A DNA stretch of 49,714 nucleotides, taken from the NCBI GenBank assembly GCA_040387515.1, contig JAZKDP010000020.1:1-49714 (forward strand). Reading direction: 5' to 3'. The translations under genes were made by a program, and so were the position numbers. The number at the start of each line of letters is the position of its first letter. Positions within the stretch are counted from its first letter, which is position 1. The stretch is from Methylotenera_A sp040387515 (lineage in GTDB: Bacteria; Pseudomonadota; Gammaproteobacteria; Burkholderiales; Methylophilaceae). Below the pieces are notes generated by a model that did not search any database, had not been told where the DNA came from, and was given only the letters and a program-made list of their open reading frames with translations. Below, in pieces: positions 25,406 through 34,073 of this stretch.

Positions 25406-27073
25406 CTAAAACGGGAAGGCGACTTTCACCCAGTCGTCGCGTGATTCAATTGGTTCACCCAGCCTAGCATGTTTGGGTGAACCAGAAATATTGATTGCGT
25501 AAGATGTGTTAGGACGGTAATTGATTTTTGGTAATATCAGTGTTGATATACTAGACAAGCCTGCTTCAATGGGTAAGTAAATACCTGAAAACAAACCAGT
25601 TTCAATCGATGCTGATTGATTTGTCGGCATAATTTCTGACACCGTATCTGCAAAAGATTCGCCATGATGTAATTGCCGTAACTGCACCCAATTAGGGTGG
25701 CGCGACAGAATTTCGATGCCAACTTTGAATTGATTGCCCGTGGTTGACTTTACACTCCTGATAATGCCAATCACAATTTCACTTGGATCCTCATCCATCA
25801 TCAAGCCAATTAATTTATCCGGCCTAGCCAGAATGTTTGCGTACTTATTGACTCTAGTGCCTAAGCCGTGTGGGCTTTCATCCGTCACAATCCAAGTATC
25901 AAGTGAACCACTGTTAAGGCCTAAGCCAGTAGATTGTGTTAAAACGGTATGGCCTCTTAGTCGTTCATCAAACGATCTGCCATCACGCGATAATCGTAAG
26001 CCGCTACTGATTTGATTGGCTTGTAGTACTTGATTGCATATGCTCAAAACCCCTGCGGTAACTTTGGCCGTTTTTGACGTTGCATGACGTTCTTCCTTAC
26101 GACGTTGTCTCACATAATGCGTTTTAGTCCATTCTGCCAGCATGATGTTTAATGTGCTGTTTAATTTCTGTGCATTATCGAATCTTGCAAACTTTAAACT
26201 ATCTGGAATTTCGCCGCGATCAGTCACTGTAATGGCAATGGTTATTTGCTTTTCTAACTCATCTAACTCCCAATAGCGACATTGCTCATTGGCTTCAAAG
26301 TTGCGCATACGCTTGGCAGCGACATCTTTTTCTAGATCAATATAAAACAAGTATTGTTCTGGCGTGTCGTTTTTACTGATATGCGCACGTGTTAACCAAG
26401 TCGTTAATATACGATAAGCAATATCTACCTGTTGCTTATTCAAGTTGGTTTGTGCCAATTGGCCCAGCATGCATATTTGAACAAAATAAGCAGATAAGGT
26501 AGTCGGTGGTGATAGTTTAAACAGTTCAATCGGTATATTTAACAATGCTTGCTGGCTGGCAATACGGTATAGCATATAAATTTGAATCCACATTTTTGTC
26601 GGTGGATTGGCTTGTGTCAGCATGCGCCATTTCATCATATTCATTGCTGCAAAAATTGCTCTGGCAATGATAATAATCGGCATGCTCCCTTCTAATTTAA
26701 ACTTACTGGGATTAATCACTTTTTCAATGATTTTAAGATGCGCGATATACGATTGGCGGCAGTAGTTATAGCAAGTTTCTGAAATGTTAACTTCCAGCTC
26801 TGGCTTTAAGTTCTCTACTTGCACAAATTGAGATGAGATTTTTTCTAAGCGCGCAAAATTAAGCTCTTCAAGCGTAATCATTAAATCGAGTAGGGCGCGA
26901 TAATCCGTCGATTCATCAGATTGCATCTGCGCGATAATGACGGCAAGTTGTTGATAACTAAACTTTAATGCGGCAAGACCTTCCATCTCTGCAAGGTCAT
27001 CTACCCAAGCAAGCTGTGAGTGCATTTTTTTGCTGTGGGCGAGACTAAATAGTTGTTCGATAATGTTTTTCAT
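25406..27073 (-). CDS. Unknown protein (555 aa) with a PilZ-like C-terminal signature
   Basis: I do not recognise the whole protein. It is cytosolic in appearance with no signal peptide. Residues 1-320 are largely helical (e.g. SMPIIIIARAIFAAMNMMKWR), with TPR-like character but no clear repeats. At R325-R329 there is an RxxxR motif (RRKEER) and at D398-G403 a DxSxxG motif (DESPHG), the two elements that bind cyclic di-GMP in PilZ domains, followed by strand-like DKLIGLMM, EIVIGIIRSV and FKVGIEILSRHP. The spacing between the motifs, about 70 residues, is far longer than usual. Convergent with the efflux operon and divergent from gltX. Confidence 0.75.
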   Translation of the reverse strand: MKNIIEQLFSLAHSKKMHSQLAWVDDLAEMEGLAALKFSYQQLAVIIAQMQSDESTDYRALLDLMITLEELNFARLEKISSQFVQVENLKPELEVNISETCYNYCRQSYIAHLKIIEKVINPSKFKLEGSMPIIIIARAIFAAMNMMKWRMLTQANPPTKMWIQIYMLYRIASQQALLNIPIELFKLSPPTTLSAYFVQICMLGQLAQTNLNKQQVDIAYRILTTWLTRAHISKNDTPEQYLFYIDLEKDVAAKRMRNFEANEQCRYWELDELEKQITIAITVTDRGEIPDSLKFARFDNAQKLNSTLNIMLAEWTKTHYVRQRRKEERHATSKTAKVTAGVLSICNQVLQANQISSGLRLSRDGRSFDERLRGHTVLTQSTGLGLNSGSLDTWIVTDESPHGLGTRVNKYANILARPDKLIGLMMDEDPSEIVIGIIRSVKSTTGNQFKVGIEILSRHPNWVQLRQLHHGESFADTVSEIMPTNQSASIETGLFSGIYLPIEAGLSSISTLILPKINYRPNTSYAINISGSPKHARLGEPIESRDDWVKVAFPF

Positions 27074-27262
27074 TTAGCTTACTAAAGATAATTTCAGATT
27101 GTTACAGCATTGTTCTAATATGTTTAGTTAAAATATAAATGTAAATCATTGAATAATCAACAGTTATCTTTATGTTGGCCATTAAAAATTCGCAAATAAG
27201 CTATCAAAATAAGCCATTAAGTGCATGGTAGAATAGCGCTTTCCAATAAAATGATTTAACAC

Positions 27263-28657
27263 ATGAACGTTCGTACTCGTTTTGCCCCAAGTCCCACTGG
27301 TTTTTTACATATCGGCGGCGCACGCACCGCGCTATTTTCTTGGGCTTATGCTAAAAAAAATGCGGGTCAATTTATATTGCGTATTGAAGATACTGATGTA
27401 GAGCGCAGCACACCTGAAGCGGTACAAGCGATTTTGGATGGCATGCATTGGCTGGGTCTAGATTACGATGAAGGCCCGTTTTATCAAATGCAACGCATGG
27501 ATACTTATAAAAAAGTGATCCAAGGTATGCTGGATAAGGGCACGGCGTATTACTGTTACAGCAGCAAAGAAGAGTTGGAAATTTTGCGTGAAAGCCAAAT
27601 GCAGCAAGGTCTAAAGCCACGTTATGATGGTAAATGGCGCCCAGAAAGTGGCAAGAATTTGCCTACAATTCCAGTAGATATTCCACCTGTAGTGCGCTTT
27701 AAAAATCCGCAAACAGGCGTAGTCGCTTGGGACGATTTAGTGAAAGGCAAAATTGAAATTGCCAATAGTGAGTTGGATGATTTGATTATTGCCAGAGCAG
27801 ACGGCACACCGACCTACAATTTTTGTGTAGTAGTAGATGATTATGAAATGGGCATCACGCAAGTGATTCGCGGTGATGACCATGTGAACAACACGCCGCG
27901 CCAGATTAATATGCTTAATGCTCTGGGTGCAACAGTTCCGCAATATGCACATTTATCGATGATATTAGGCGATGATGGCCAAAAGCTCTCTAAACGTCAT
28001 GGCGCAGTGAGCGTGATGCAATACCATGAAGATGGCTATTTGAAAGAAGCCGTCCTAAATTATCTTGCGCGTCTTGGTTGGAGTCATGGCGACGCGGAAA
28101 TATTTAATATGCAACAGTTTTGCGAATGGTTTGATTTAGATCATATTACGCCATCTGCCGCACAATTTAATACCGAAAAACTCAATTGGTTAAATGCACA
28201 TTACATCAAAGAGTCTAACTTGGATGCGCTTTCTGCTGATATTGCAAACCGTTTAGCTAAAATGAACGTTAGCATTGCGGCAGCACCGGATTTAAACGCA
28301 GTGCTCAATTTGTATCGTGAGCGTGCTAATAACTTGAATCAATTAGCCGCTGATATAGCTTATTTTTATGCGTTACCACAGGCAAATGCAGCTGATGTTG
28401 AAAAGCATATAACCGTTGAGATTCAGCCTGTGCTTAAAGCTTTAATTGAAAAATTAACAGCAGGTGAATGGACAGCGGAAGCGATTCATCATGCAATTAA
28501 TGTAGTTGTCACTGAAAATCAGCTTAAATTTCCTAAAGTAGCCATGCCATTGCGCGTCATGTTGACGGGCATTGCGCAATCGCCCAGTATCGATCAAGTG
28601 ATGGCTTTGTTAGGTGAAAAAGAGACATTGGCCAGAATAAACAACTACTTAGCATAG
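27263..28657 (+). CDS. gltX: Glutamate--tRNA ligase
   Basis: Class I aminoacyl-tRNA synthetase that charges tRNA-Glu. The HIGH-equivalent is SPTGFLHIGGARTALFSW and the KMSKS-equivalent is DGQKLSKRHGAV. The C-terminal anticodon-binding helical domain covers about residues 320-464. 464 residues, normal length. Start at ATG 27263, with TAGAAT (27229-27234) as a plausible -10 box. It lies alone between the divergent unknown gene and hfq. Confidence 0.98.
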   Translation: MNVRTRFAPSPTGFLHIGGARTALFSWAYAKKNAGQFILRIEDTDVERSTPEAVQAILDGMHWLGLDYDEGPFYQMQRMDTYKKVIQGMLDKGTAYYCYSSKEELEILRESQMQQGLKPRYDGKWRPESGKNLPTIPVDIPPVVRFKNPQTGVVAWDDLVKGKIEIANSELDDLIIARADGTPTYNFCVVVDDYEMGITQVIRGDDHVNNTPRQINMLNALGATVPQYAHLSMILGDDGQKLSKRHGAVSVMQYHEDGYLKEAVLNYLARLGWSHGDAEIFNMQQFCEWFDLDHITPSAAQFNTEKLNWLNAHYIKESNLDALSADIANRLAKMNVSIAAAPDLNAVLNLYRERANNLNQLAADIAYFYALPQANAADVEKHITVEIQPVLKALIEKLTAGEWTAEAIHHAINVVVTENQLKFPKVAMPLRVMLTGIAQSPSIDQVMALLGEKETLARINNYLA

Positions 28658-28668
28658 ATGATTTAATT

Positions 28669-28701
28669 TGTCTGAAGTCGATTTTTAAAGTTGTTCAGAC
28701 A
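28669..28701. repeat. Inverted repeat just downstream of gltX
   Basis: TGTCTGAA (28669-28676) and TTCAGACA (28694-28701) form a perfect 8-bp stem around a 17-base loop. It lies 12 bases after the gltX stop. No T run follows, so it is at best a weak terminator for gltX; it could also be in an hfq leader if transcription starts upstream. Confidence 0.4.
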
Positions 28702-28735
28702 TTGTTCCAAAAGCTATAAAGCGCCGGTTAATTAA

Positions 28736-28755
28736 ACTGATATGGAAATATCAGT
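28736..28755. repeat. 8-bp stem with GGAA tetraloop in the hfq upstream region
   Basis: ACTGATAT (28736-28743), loop GGAA, ATATCAGT (28748-28755). The arms are perfectly complementary and the loop is a GNRA type. It lies about 120 bases before the hfq start. The region from 28658 to 28876 holds no gene. Confidence 0.45.
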
Positions 28756-28876
28756 AAAATTGTGAGATTTTGCTATTGAAAAGCGAACAAAAAGCCACAA
28801 TACTAATCATACGCATGGCAGTTTTAGCTTTTTCAACAAAGCTACTCCACATTATTACAACTAAAAGGAGCAAAAT

Positions 28877-29116
28877 ATGAATAACAAAGGACAAATGCTG
28901 CAGGATCCATTCTTAAATGCCCTCAGAAAAGAGCACGTACAAGTATCTATCTATTTAGTTAATGGTATTAAATTACAAGGCCAAGTGGATTCTTTTGATC
29001 AATATGTGATTTTACTTAAAAACACTGTGACTCAAATGGTGTACAAACATGCAATTTCGACCATTGTGCCAGCGCGCGCAGTGAGTATGACACTATCAGA
29101 TGAGACGGAAGAGTAA
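28877..29116 (+). CDS. hfq: RNA chaperone Hfq
   Basis: Hexameric Sm-like protein that promotes pairing of small RNAs with mRNAs. The Sm1 motif (QVSIYLVNGIKLQGQVDSFDQYVILLKN) and Sm2 motif (YKHAISTIVPAR) are intact, including the KH pair of the proximal RNA site. 79 residues, with a short acidic tail (SDETEE) typical of betaproteobacteria. A very good ribosome binding site (AAAAGGAG) precedes the ATG. It is followed after 3 bases by hflX. Confidence 0.99.
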   Translation: MNNKGQMLQDPFLNALRKEHVQVSIYLVNGIKLQGQVDSFDQYVILLKNTVTQMVYKHAISTIVPARAVSMTLSDETEE

Positions 29117-29119
29117 GGT

Positions 29120-30310
29120 TTGGCAATTAGACCTTCCGCTTACGGCGAAAATACCCTAGCTAACCCAACGACTTTAACGACGCCATCAGATGGTGGCGTC
29201 GTTTTAGTGAGTATAGATTTTGGTGAGCCAGATTATGCAGAAAGTTTGCATGAACTGCGTCAATTAGTCATCTCTGCAAAAATGCAAGTGCGTGCTACCG
29301 TAGAAGGCAAGCGAAGCATTCCCGATGCAAAATTATTTATTGGCAGCGGAAAAGCCGATGAATTAAAACAGATATTAGAGGCCAGTGAGACAAGTCTTGT
29401 GGCTTTTAACCATGATTTAAGTCCTTCGCAGCAGCGCAATTTAGAGCGCTTTCTGCAGGCCAAAGTGCTGGATAGAACTGGCTTGATTTTAGATATTTTT
29501 GCGCAACGCGCGCAAAGTCATGAAGGTAAGTTACAGATCGAGCTTGCTCAGTTAGAGCATTTATCTACAAGACTTGTACGCGGCTGGACTCATTTGGAGC
29601 GGCAAAAGGGCGGCATTGGTGTGCGTGGTGGTCCGGGTGAAACGCAACTGGAGTTGGATCGCCGTATGTTACGCGTACGCGTTAAACAACTGCGTGAAAA
29701 GTTAGATAAACTCAAATTACAACGTGGCATGCAACGGCGTGCGCGCAAACGTTCTAGCTTGATGACGGTTTCGTTAGTTGGCTATACCAATGCAGGAAAA
29801 TCTACGTTATTTAATCGGTTAACTCAATCTGGCGTTTATGCGGCAGATCAGTTATTTGCCACGCTGGATACTACCTCACGCAAAATGTATCTGGGTGAAG
29901 ATTACCATTCAGGCGGCGGTTCCTTGGTAGTGTCTGATACGGTTGGTTTCATTAAGCATTTGCCAACTACTTTAATTGAAGCCTTTGGTGCAACATTAGA
30001 AGAGGCGGCGCAAGCGGATTTGTTGCTGCATATTGTGGATGTTGCTAGTACCAATCGCGATGCGCAGATTGCACAAGTGAACTTTGTTTTGGAAGAAATT
30101 GGCGCATCAAAAGTGCCGCAAATTTTGGTATTAAATCAAATCGATAAGCTGGATATGCCAGCAGATTTGATTCGCGATGAATATGGTAACATTTCAAAAG
30201 TAAGTATTTCGGCTGTCTCAGGCGCTGGAATCGATTTGTTGAAATTGGCATTAACTGAGCATCAGCAACTTTTAAGGCGCAAAAGCACAGAAGAGAGTGC
30301 TTATGTTTGA
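29120..30310 (+). CDS. hflX: GTPase HflX
   Basis: Ribosome-associated GTPase that splits stalled 70S/100S particles. An N-terminal HflX-specific domain (about residues 27-200, with GSGKADELKQILEA and RTGLILDIFAQRAQSHEGKLQIELAQL and the glycine-rich GGIGVRGGPGETQLELDRR) is followed by a G domain: G1 GYTNAGKSTLFNRL, G3 DTVGFI and G4 NQIDKL. 396 residues. The TTG start at 29120 lies too close to the AAGG in the hfq stop region for ideal spacing; an in-frame GTG at 29207 is the only other candidate, but it would cut into the conserved VVLVSIDF strand. Confidence 0.93.
   Translation: MAIRPSAYGENTLANPTTLTTPSDGGVVLVSIDFGEPDYAESLHELRQLVISAKMQVRATVEGKRSIPDAKLFIGSGKADELKQILEASETSLVAFNHDLSPSQQRNLERFLQAKVLDRTGLILDIFAQRAQSHEGKLQIELAQLEHLSTRLVRGWTHLERQKGGIGVRGGPGETQLELDRRMLRVRVKQLREKLDKLKLQRGMQRRARKRSSLMTVSLVGYTNAGKSTLFNRLTQSGVYAADQLFATLDTTSRKMYLGEDYHSGGGSLVVSDTVGFIKHLPTTLIEAFGATLEEAAQADLLLHIVDVASTNRDAQIAQVNFVLEEIGASKVPQILVLNQIDKLDMPADLIRDEYGNISKVSISAVSGAGIDLLKLALTEHQQLLRRKSTEESAYV
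29177..29202 (+). terminator. Terminator-like hairpin in the first codons of hflX
   Basis: ACGACGCCA (29177-29185) pairs exactly with TGGCGTCGT (29194-29202); wobble and C-G pairs extend it to 11 pairs with an AGAT loop. It is followed by TTT. This is a stable GC-rich stem with a short T run about 60 bases after the hfq stop, inside the annotated hflX frame. It could terminate or attenuate part of the hfq transcript. The T run is short, so full termination is unlikely. Confidence 0.5.
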
Positions 30311-30412
30311 TTGCGGTTTTTAATAAAAATAGTCTTTTAAATACGCCAATTTTTTGGCTAAATGTGTTTTTTAAATGCTAATTGTAATATCTAAATGTAT
30401 GTGGAGTAGTGA

Positions 30413-31567
30413 ATGATTAAGTTTCCTGGATTCGGCCAAAACAACAACGAAGGCCCACCTGATCTAGACAAAATATTGGGTGACTTAAACGAAAAAGTCA
30501 GCAATCTTTTTGGCAAAAAAGGCGGCGGTAATAATAGCTCGCCATCCAATCGTAAAGATTTTGATGTGCCAGTATTGCCAATCGCCGCAGTTATTGTAGC
30601 CATTTGGATGGCAACAGGTTTTTACATTGTGGATCAAGGTTCGTTAGGTGTTGTACAGCGTTTTGGTAAATACAACGAAACCACTGAAACTGGCCCGCGC
30701 TGGCATTGGCCATATCCGTTTGAATCGGTTGAAGTGGTTAACATGGAACAAGTGCGTCGCTTAGAAGTGGGTTACAGAAGTAGTGGCGAAGGTGTTGGCG
30801 GCAAAACCAAGCAGCCTAAAGAAGCTTTAATGCTGACGGAAGATGAAAATATTATCGATCTGCAATTCGCCGTGCAATACAACTTAAAAAATGCAAAAGA
30901 TTATTTATTTAATAATCGCGAAACAGACGCTGCGGTGATGTCTGCTGCGGAGACGGCTATTCGCGAAGTGGTTGGTAAAAATAAACTGGATGACTTATTG
31001 CAAAAAGGTTTGGCGGACACGTCAGAGCGTATGCAAGCTATATTGGATGGCTATAACACTGGCGTAAAAATCACGAGTGTATCGTTGCAAAGTGCGCAGC
31101 CGCCAGAGCAAGTGCAAGAAGCGTTTGAAGATGTGAACCGTGCGAATCAAGACTATCAACGCTTTATCAATGAAGGTCAGGCATACGCCAACGATGTGAT
31201 TCCTAAAGCGCGAGGTAATGCATCGCGGTTATCAGCAGAAGCGGCCGGTTATCAGTTAAAAGTTGAAAATGAGGCTAAAGGTAACGCCAGCCGTTTTGAG
31301 CAAATTCTAGCGCAATACACAAAGGCGCCAGAAGTGACACGCCAACGTCTGTATTTAGATGCGCAAGAGCAAATTATGTCTAGCACCAGCAAAGTGATTG
31401 TGGATCAGCCAGGCGGTAATAGTTTGTTGTACTTGCCGCTTGATAAGTTAATGGCAACGACCGCGCCTGCAGCGGCGCCTATTGCAACTCACAATGTAGA
31501 GTCAAAAGACAATCAAGCCAGTGCGGATAGTTCACGTGACTTAACGCGTGATCGTGACAGTCGCTAG
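30413..31567 (+). CDS. hflK: Membrane protease modulator HflK (SPFH/band 7 family)
   Basis: With HflC forms the membrane complex that surrounds and modulates FtsH. A Gly/Asn-rich cytosolic N-terminus (KKGGGNNSSPSNRKD) precedes one transmembrane helix at about residues 44-66 (VLPIAAVIVAIWMATGFYIV) and an SPFH domain (about 70-290; VDQGSLGVVQRFGKY, ENIIDLQFAVQYNLKN). The C-terminal tail is polar and charged. 384 residues. GGAG at 30403-30406 supports ATG 30413. Neighbours hflX and hflC confirm identity. Confidence 0.97.
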   Translation: MIKFPGFGQNNNEGPPDLDKILGDLNEKVSNLFGKKGGGNNSSPSNRKDFDVPVLPIAAVIVAIWMATGFYIVDQGSLGVVQRFGKYNETTETGPRWHWPYPFESVEVVNMEQVRRLEVGYRSSGEGVGGKTKQPKEALMLTEDENIIDLQFAVQYNLKNAKDYLFNNRETDAAVMSAAETAIREVVGKNKLDDLLQKGLADTSERMQAILDGYNTGVKITSVSLQSAQPPEQVQEAFEDVNRANQDYQRFINEGQAYANDVIPKARGNASRLSAEAAGYQLKVENEAKGNASRFEQILAQYTKAPEVTRQRLYLDAQEQIMSSTSKVIVDQPGGNSLLYLPLDKLMATTAPAAAPIATHNVESKDNQASADSSRDLTRDRDSR

Positions 31568-31617
31568 TCAATAGATATACGTTAATGACTAAATTTAAAA
31601 GTTAAGAGAAGATTAAG

Positions 31618-32490
31618 ATGAAAAATATAGGCACTTTTTTAATTGGCTTGTTTGCTGCGCTGGTGATACTCAGCATGTCGTTCTATACAGTGGATCAACG
31701 CGAATATGCATTGGTATTCAGATTGGGTGAGATTGTAGCGGTTAAAAAAGAGCCTGGACTCTACTTTAAAGTGCCGCTCGTTGATGATTTGAAAAAATTT
31801 GATAAACGTATTATTACGCTGGATTGGGAAGAGCCTGCCAAATTTAATACCAGTGAAAACAAATACATGATGGTGGATTCATTCGTGAAATGGCGCATTA
31901 TTGACCCTGCTAAGTATTATGTTTCAATAAAAGATGGTGGCGAAGCAGCAGCAGAAGATAGGCTTTCTAAAGTGGTTAATGCTGGCTTTCGCGCAGAGTT
32001 TGGTAAACGTACTGTACATGATGTGATTGCTGGTGAGCGTACTGCGATTATGGATAATTTACGTAAACGTGCCGATGCGGAAGCGCGTCAAATTGGTATT
32101 CAAGTGGTGGATGTGCGCTTGAAACGTGTGGATTATTCAGAGGAAATCAGCAAATCTGTGTTTGACCGCATGATTGCAGAGCGTAAACGTATCGCCAATC
32201 AATTGCGCTCAGAAGGCTCTGCGGCATCTGAAAAAATACGTGCTGATGCGGATAAGCAACGTGAAGTGATTATTGCGGAAGCCTTTAGAGATGCACAGAA
32301 AATGAAAGGTGAGGGCGATGCAAAAGCGGCAGAAATTTACTCTAGTGCTTATGGCAAAAACCCTGAGTTCTATGCGTTTTATCGTAGCCAAGAAGCCTAC
32401 AAAAACAGCTTCAAAAGTAAATCAGATGTCATGGTATTAGATCCTAAGTCTGATTTCTTTAAATATATGCGCAGTTCTAGCGGTAGATAG
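31618..32490 (+). CDS. hflC: Membrane protease modulator HflC (SPFH/band 7 family)
   Basis: Partner of HflK in control of FtsH proteolysis. An N-terminal transmembrane helix (about residues 5-24, FLIGLFAALVILSMSFYTVD) is followed by the SPFH domain (REYALVFRLGEIVAVKKEPG; LSKVVNAGFRAEFGKRTVHD) and a long charged helix (about 185-250). 290 residues, usual length. AAGAGAAG precedes the ATG. It lies 50 bases after hflK. Confidence 0.97.
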   Translation: MKNIGTFLIGLFAALVILSMSFYTVDQREYALVFRLGEIVAVKKEPGLYFKVPLVDDLKKFDKRIITLDWEEPAKFNTSENKYMMVDSFVKWRIIDPAKYYVSIKDGGEAAAEDRLSKVVNAGFRAEFGKRTVHDVIAGERTAIMDNLRKRADAEARQIGIQVVDVRLKRVDYSEEISKSVFDRMIAERKRIANQLRSEGSAASEKIRADADKQREVIIAEAFRDAQKMKGEGDAKAAEIYSSAYGKNPEFYAFYRSQEAYKNSFKSKSDVMVLDPKSDFFKYMRSSSGR

Positions 32491-32548
32491 GTTGCAGGCG
32501 GTTCATTAACGACAATAACCTTTTAATTTAACGATAAATTGGCGCCCA

Positions 32549-32734
32549 ATGAATACAACTTTATTAACTGCGCTGGGGTTGATGTTGGTATTGGAAGGTT
32601 TAATGCCTTTAATAGCACCACAATCATGGCGCGAAACTTTCAAACGCATGATTGCGCTTAATGATGGTCAGTTGCGTTTTGTTGGTCTGATTTCGCTACT
32701 GGGTGGATTGCTGTTGATATTCTTTAGTCGGTAA
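32549..32734 (+). CDS. DUF2065 family small membrane protein
   Basis: 61-residue protein with two transmembrane helices, about residues 5-23 (LLTALGLMLVLEGLMPLIA) and 42-59 (LRFVGLISLLGGLLLIFF), joined by a short cytoplasmic-looking loop (PQSWRETFKRMIALNDGQ). This is the YjeT/DUF2065 pattern and it is regularly found after hflC in Proteobacteria. Function unknown. The conserved position suggests a link with the HflKC complex, but that is inference. Confidence 0.9.
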   Translation: MNTTLLTALGLMLVLEGLMPLIAPQSWRETFKRMIALNDGQLRFVGLISLLGGLLLIFFSR

Positions 32735-32789
32735 TGATGTTTTTCTATTTGACGGTTAGTGCTTAGCCGTTTAGTAACGCTTCCGTGAG

Positions 32790-32817
32790 CCGTAAGTCAA
32801 TTTACCGTAAGTCAATT
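32790..32817. repeat. Two direct copies of CCGTAAGTCAATT upstream of hisZ
   Basis: Exact 13-base copies at 32790-32802 and 32805-32817 separated by TA (period 15). They lie just before the hisZ start and the TATAAT at 32832. They could be a duplicated binding site or a simple tandem duplication. Confidence 0.6.
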
Positions 32818-32831
32818 GAATCGTTTGCTTG

Positions 32832-32837
32832 TATAAT
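32832..32837 (+). promoter_or_regulatory. TATAAT box directly abutting the hisZ start
   Basis: Exact TATAAT whose expected transcription start (about 7 bases downstream) falls at or next to the hisZ ATG at 32845. No good -35 box is seen. If used, it would give a leaderless or nearly leaderless mRNA. Confidence 0.35.
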
Positions 32838-32844
32838 AATGGCT

Positions 32845-33999
32845 ATGCGAAATTGGTTACTCCCCGAATATATTGAAGATGTGTTGCCCGCCGAGGCGGC
32901 ACGATTAGAAGCTTTACGCCGTCAGTTATTGGATTTATTCAAAGTACATGGCTATCAGTATGTTATCCCACCCACGCTGGAATATTTAGAGTCCCTTATT
33001 ACTGGCACTGGCCATGATTTAGATTTGGCCACCTTTAAAGTGGTCGATCAACTAACAGGCCGTCTGATGGGTATTCGTGCAGATATGACGCCGCAAGCCG
33101 CCAGAATCGATGCGCACATGCTGAATCATCAAGGTGTGTCGCGGCTTTGTTATGCTGGTACGGTTTTGCGTACTAAGCCAGATGGTTTGGCACATACGCG
33201 AGAGCCTTTGCAGTTAGGTGCGGAATTGTTTGGACACGCTGGTATTGAAAGCGATATTGAAATTCATCGCTTAATGATTAAAGCCTTGCAGGCTATGGGT
33301 TTAAAAGAGCTGCATGTTGATTTTAGCCATGTGGCGATATTTGAAGCTTTAGTTAAAGCTGGCAATATTAATGCTAATTTAGAGCAAGCTTTGTATGCTG
33401 CATTGCAAAGTAAAGATAAGGCCAGTGTTGCATTATTAGCAGATGGCTTAGATGCCACTGTCAAACAAGCATTGATGGACTTAACAGACTTAAATGGTGA
33501 TGTAGGTGTGTTGCAGAAAGCAGAGCAGCAACTGCCAAAATTGCCGGAAGTTAGTAAAGCGTTAGCAGATTTACGCGTTGTTGCAAGCCAGTTAGGTGAC
33601 CTGAACGTAAATGTTTCATTTGATTTAAGCGAGCTGCGCGGCTATCACTACCATAGTGGTATCGTGTTTGCTGCCTATGCAAAAGGTTACACAGGTCCGA
33701 TTGCTTTGGGTGGTCGTTATGATGAAGTGGGTTTGGTTTTTGGTCGTGCGCGTCCAGCGACTGGATTCAGCTTGGATTTACGTGGTGCTGTGACTGCATT
33801 AACACCGGCAATCAATGCAAAAACGATTCTTGCCCCAGCGGGAGATGATCAAGAACTGCTCAGTACTATTGAAGCCTTGCGCGCAAATGGCCAAGTCGTG
33901 ATACAGGCATTACCAAACTCAACAAGCAATATCGTTGAATTGAATTGTGATAAACAGTTAATTTACAGCAATCATCAATGGCAAGTTCAGGGCTTATAA
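32845..33999 (+). CDS. hisZ: ATP phosphoribosyltransferase regulatory subunit HisZ
   Basis: Catalytically inactive histidyl-tRNA-synthetase paralogue that regulates the short-form HisG in the first step of histidine synthesis. HisS-like motif 2 region is recognisable (MGIRADMTPQAARIDAHML; CYAGTVLRTKP) and motif 3-like GGRYDEVGLVFGRARPATGFS, but the synthetase's LVRGLDYYN is replaced by ELRGYHYHSG. No anticodon-binding domain is present. Start chosen at ATG 32845 because family members begin MRNWLLPEYIEDVLP; ATG 32839 two codons earlier is equally possible, and an upstream GTG at 32785 runs through direct repeats and is unlikely. 384 residues. It precedes purA, as is usual. Confidence 0.95.
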   Translation: MRNWLLPEYIEDVLPAEAARLEALRRQLLDLFKVHGYQYVIPPTLEYLESLITGTGHDLDLATFKVVDQLTGRLMGIRADMTPQAARIDAHMLNHQGVSRLCYAGTVLRTKPDGLAHTREPLQLGAELFGHAGIESDIEIHRLMIKALQAMGLKELHVDFSHVAIFEALVKAGNINANLEQALYAALQSKDKASVALLADGLDATVKQALMDLTDLNGDVGVLQKAEQQLPKLPEVSKALADLRVVASQLGDLNVNVSFDLSELRGYHYHSGIVFAAYAKGYTGPIALGGRYDEVGLVFGRARPATGFSLDLRGAVTALTPAINAKTILAPAGDDQELLSTIEALRANGQVVIQALPNSTSNIVELNCDKQLIYSNHQWQVQGL

Positions 34000-34073
34000 T
34001 CGCCAATTAGAACCATTCATAAAAAGCATTAATCTCATTCATATTTCAGTTGAAAAATAGTTAAGTTAAAGTT

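Noticed and set aside
30345..30358. GCCAA-TTTT-TTGGC hairpin between hflX and hflK as a terminator
   Set aside because: Only five AT-flanked pairs in a T-rich stretch; likely chance, and hflX-hflK are expected to be co-transcribed.
32785..32844. Upstream GTG start for HisZ
   Set aside because: The added residues are encoded by a direct repeat and a promoter-like TATAAT; HisZ proteins begin at MRNWLLPEYIEDVLP.
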